The position numbers and the translations under genes are program-made. DNA of 5,040 nucleotides, from contig JANNRW010000084.1 in NCBI GenBank assembly GCA_031401815.1, forward strand, positions 1 through 5,040. The letters are read 5' to 3'. Below the pieces are notes generated by a model. The model had not been told where the DNA came from. It saw nothing but the letters and a program-made list of their open reading frames with translations, and did not search any database. Positions 4,330-5,040 of this stretch are shown here, one piece after another (the first letter of the stretch is position 1; every line of letters begins with the position of its first letter). This DNA comes from JANNRW01 sp031401815. Lineage in GTDB: Bacteria; Desulfobacterota; Desulfuromonadia; Geobacterales; DSM-12255.

Positions 4330-5040
4330 ATGAAGACCAAATTTATTTTCGTAACCGGCGGCGTTGTTTCTTCAATCGGCAAAGGTCTGGCATCTGCCTC
4401 TCTCGGCGCACTCCTTGAGGCTCGCGGGCTGCGCGTCACCATGCAGAAGCTCGACCCGTACATAAATGTTGATCCCGGAACCATGTCACCTTTCCAGCAT
4501 GGCGAGGTTTTCGTTACTGATGACGGCGCAGAGACTGATCTTGATCTTGGTCATTACGAACGATTTACAGGTGCCAGACTGTCTAAAAAAAGCAATTTCA
4601 CCACCGGCCAGGTATATTTCTCGGTTATTGAAAAAGAGCGCCGTGGAGACTATCTGGGCGGCACAGTACAGGTCATCCCCCATATTACCGATGAGATCAA
4701 GCAGAAGATTCTCGACAATGCCAAGGGGAACGATATTGCCATTGTTGAGGTAGGGGGGACTGTCGGTGACATCGAATCACTCCCTTTCCTTGAGGCTATT
4801 CGTCAATTCAGGGCAGACCGGGGTCATGGCAATGTCCTTTACATCCATCTTACACTGGTTCCCTACATCAAGACTGCCGGTGAGCTGAAAACCAAACCTA
4901 CCCAGCACTCAGTAAAGGAGCTGCAGCAGATAGGTATTCAACCGGACATCCTCCTCTGCCGCTGCGAGCAGGAAGTGCCCAAGGAGCTGAAGAGGAAAAT
5001 TGCTCTCTTTTGTAATGTTGATGAAAAAGCGGTCATCACC
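4330..5040 (+). CDS. pyrG: CTP synthase, N-terminal part cut by the window edge
   Basis: The first 237 codons of an enzyme of about 540 residues that makes CTP from UTP, ATP and glutamine, the last step of de novo pyrimidine nucleotide synthesis. The visible part is most of the synthetase domain: the P-loop GGVVSSIGKG (10-19), KLDPYINVDPGTMSPFQHGE (40-59), Mg ligands Asp72 and Glu140, VEVGGTVGDIES (139-150), and the UTP/CTP-binding KTKPTQHSVKEL (187-198), all at the same positions as in E. coli PyrG. The C-terminal glutamine amidotransferase domain lies beyond position 5040. ATG 4330 is preceded by GGGTG (4318-4322) 7 nt upstream; an ATG at 4325 is out of frame and meets TGA after one codon. 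The frame is open to the last base, with no frameshift. In Geobacter-like genomes kdsA often follows. Confidence 0.98.
   Translation, partial: MKTKFIFVTGGVVSSIGKGLASASLGALLEARGLRVTMQKLDPYINVDPGTMSPFQHGEVFVTDDGAETDLDLGHYERFTGARLSKKSNFTTGQVYFSVIEKERRGDYLGGTVQVIPHITDEIKQKILDNAKGNDIAIVEVGGTVGDIESLPFLEAIRQFRADRGHGNVLYIHLTLVPYIKTAGELKTKPTQHSVKELQQIGIQPDILLCRCEQEVPKELKRKIALFCNVDEKAVIT

Noticed and set aside
3680..4484. Leftward frames antisense to kdsB and the start of pyrG
   Set aside because: They are shadows of two conserved genes; low-complexity composition and no ribosome binding sites.
4466..4753. 95-codon + strand frame and 65-codon - strand frame inside pyrG
   Set aside because: The pyrG frame, with all its catalytic motifs, explains this DNA.

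Overview
The window looks like chromosomal DNA from a Gram-negative anaerobe, most plausibly a Geobacter-like desulfuromonad. Three things point this way: the kdsB-pyrG order, the close resemblance of KdsB to Geobacter-type sequences, and a small protein beginning MKSRLNLKPGQKG, a type I associate with Geobacter genomes. The assignment rests on memory, not on a search. KdsB implies a Kdo-containing lipopolysaccharide and therefore an outer membrane.

The left part (1-3070) is read leftwards and looks accessory. It holds the first 21 codons of a VapB-type antitoxin (1-63) with its AT-rich promoter; a gene-free stretch; a complete beta-carbonic anhydrase (394-1035); a short, apparently internally deleted ORF (1175-1369) whose end is made of a pentanucleotide repeat; and, upstream of that ORF, a strong promoter, a 24-codon leader ORF and a large GC-rich hairpin (1383-1516). 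Next comes a lone AAA_14/DUF4143 ATPase (1685-3007) with its own good sigma-70-type promoter.

The middle (3071-3551) has no convincing gene. It holds two diverged copies of a 65-67 bp element, each able to fold into two hairpins, on either side of a purine/pyrimidine-rich stem-loop. A doubtful 41-codon ORF and a weak promoter lie just before kdsB.

The right part (3552-5040) is read rightwards and is housekeeping DNA: kdsB (CMP-Kdo synthetase) and, 19 bp later, the N-terminal 237 codons of pyrG (CTP synthase), cut by the window edge. The two genes make biochemical sense together, because PyrG makes the CTP that KdsB uses to activate Kdo.

I found no rRNA, tRNA, CRISPR array or intact insertion sequence, and no convincing new multi-gene system. 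The items most worth a second look are the leader ORF/hairpin unit with its shortened small ORF, and the paired structured repeats at 3131-3347.
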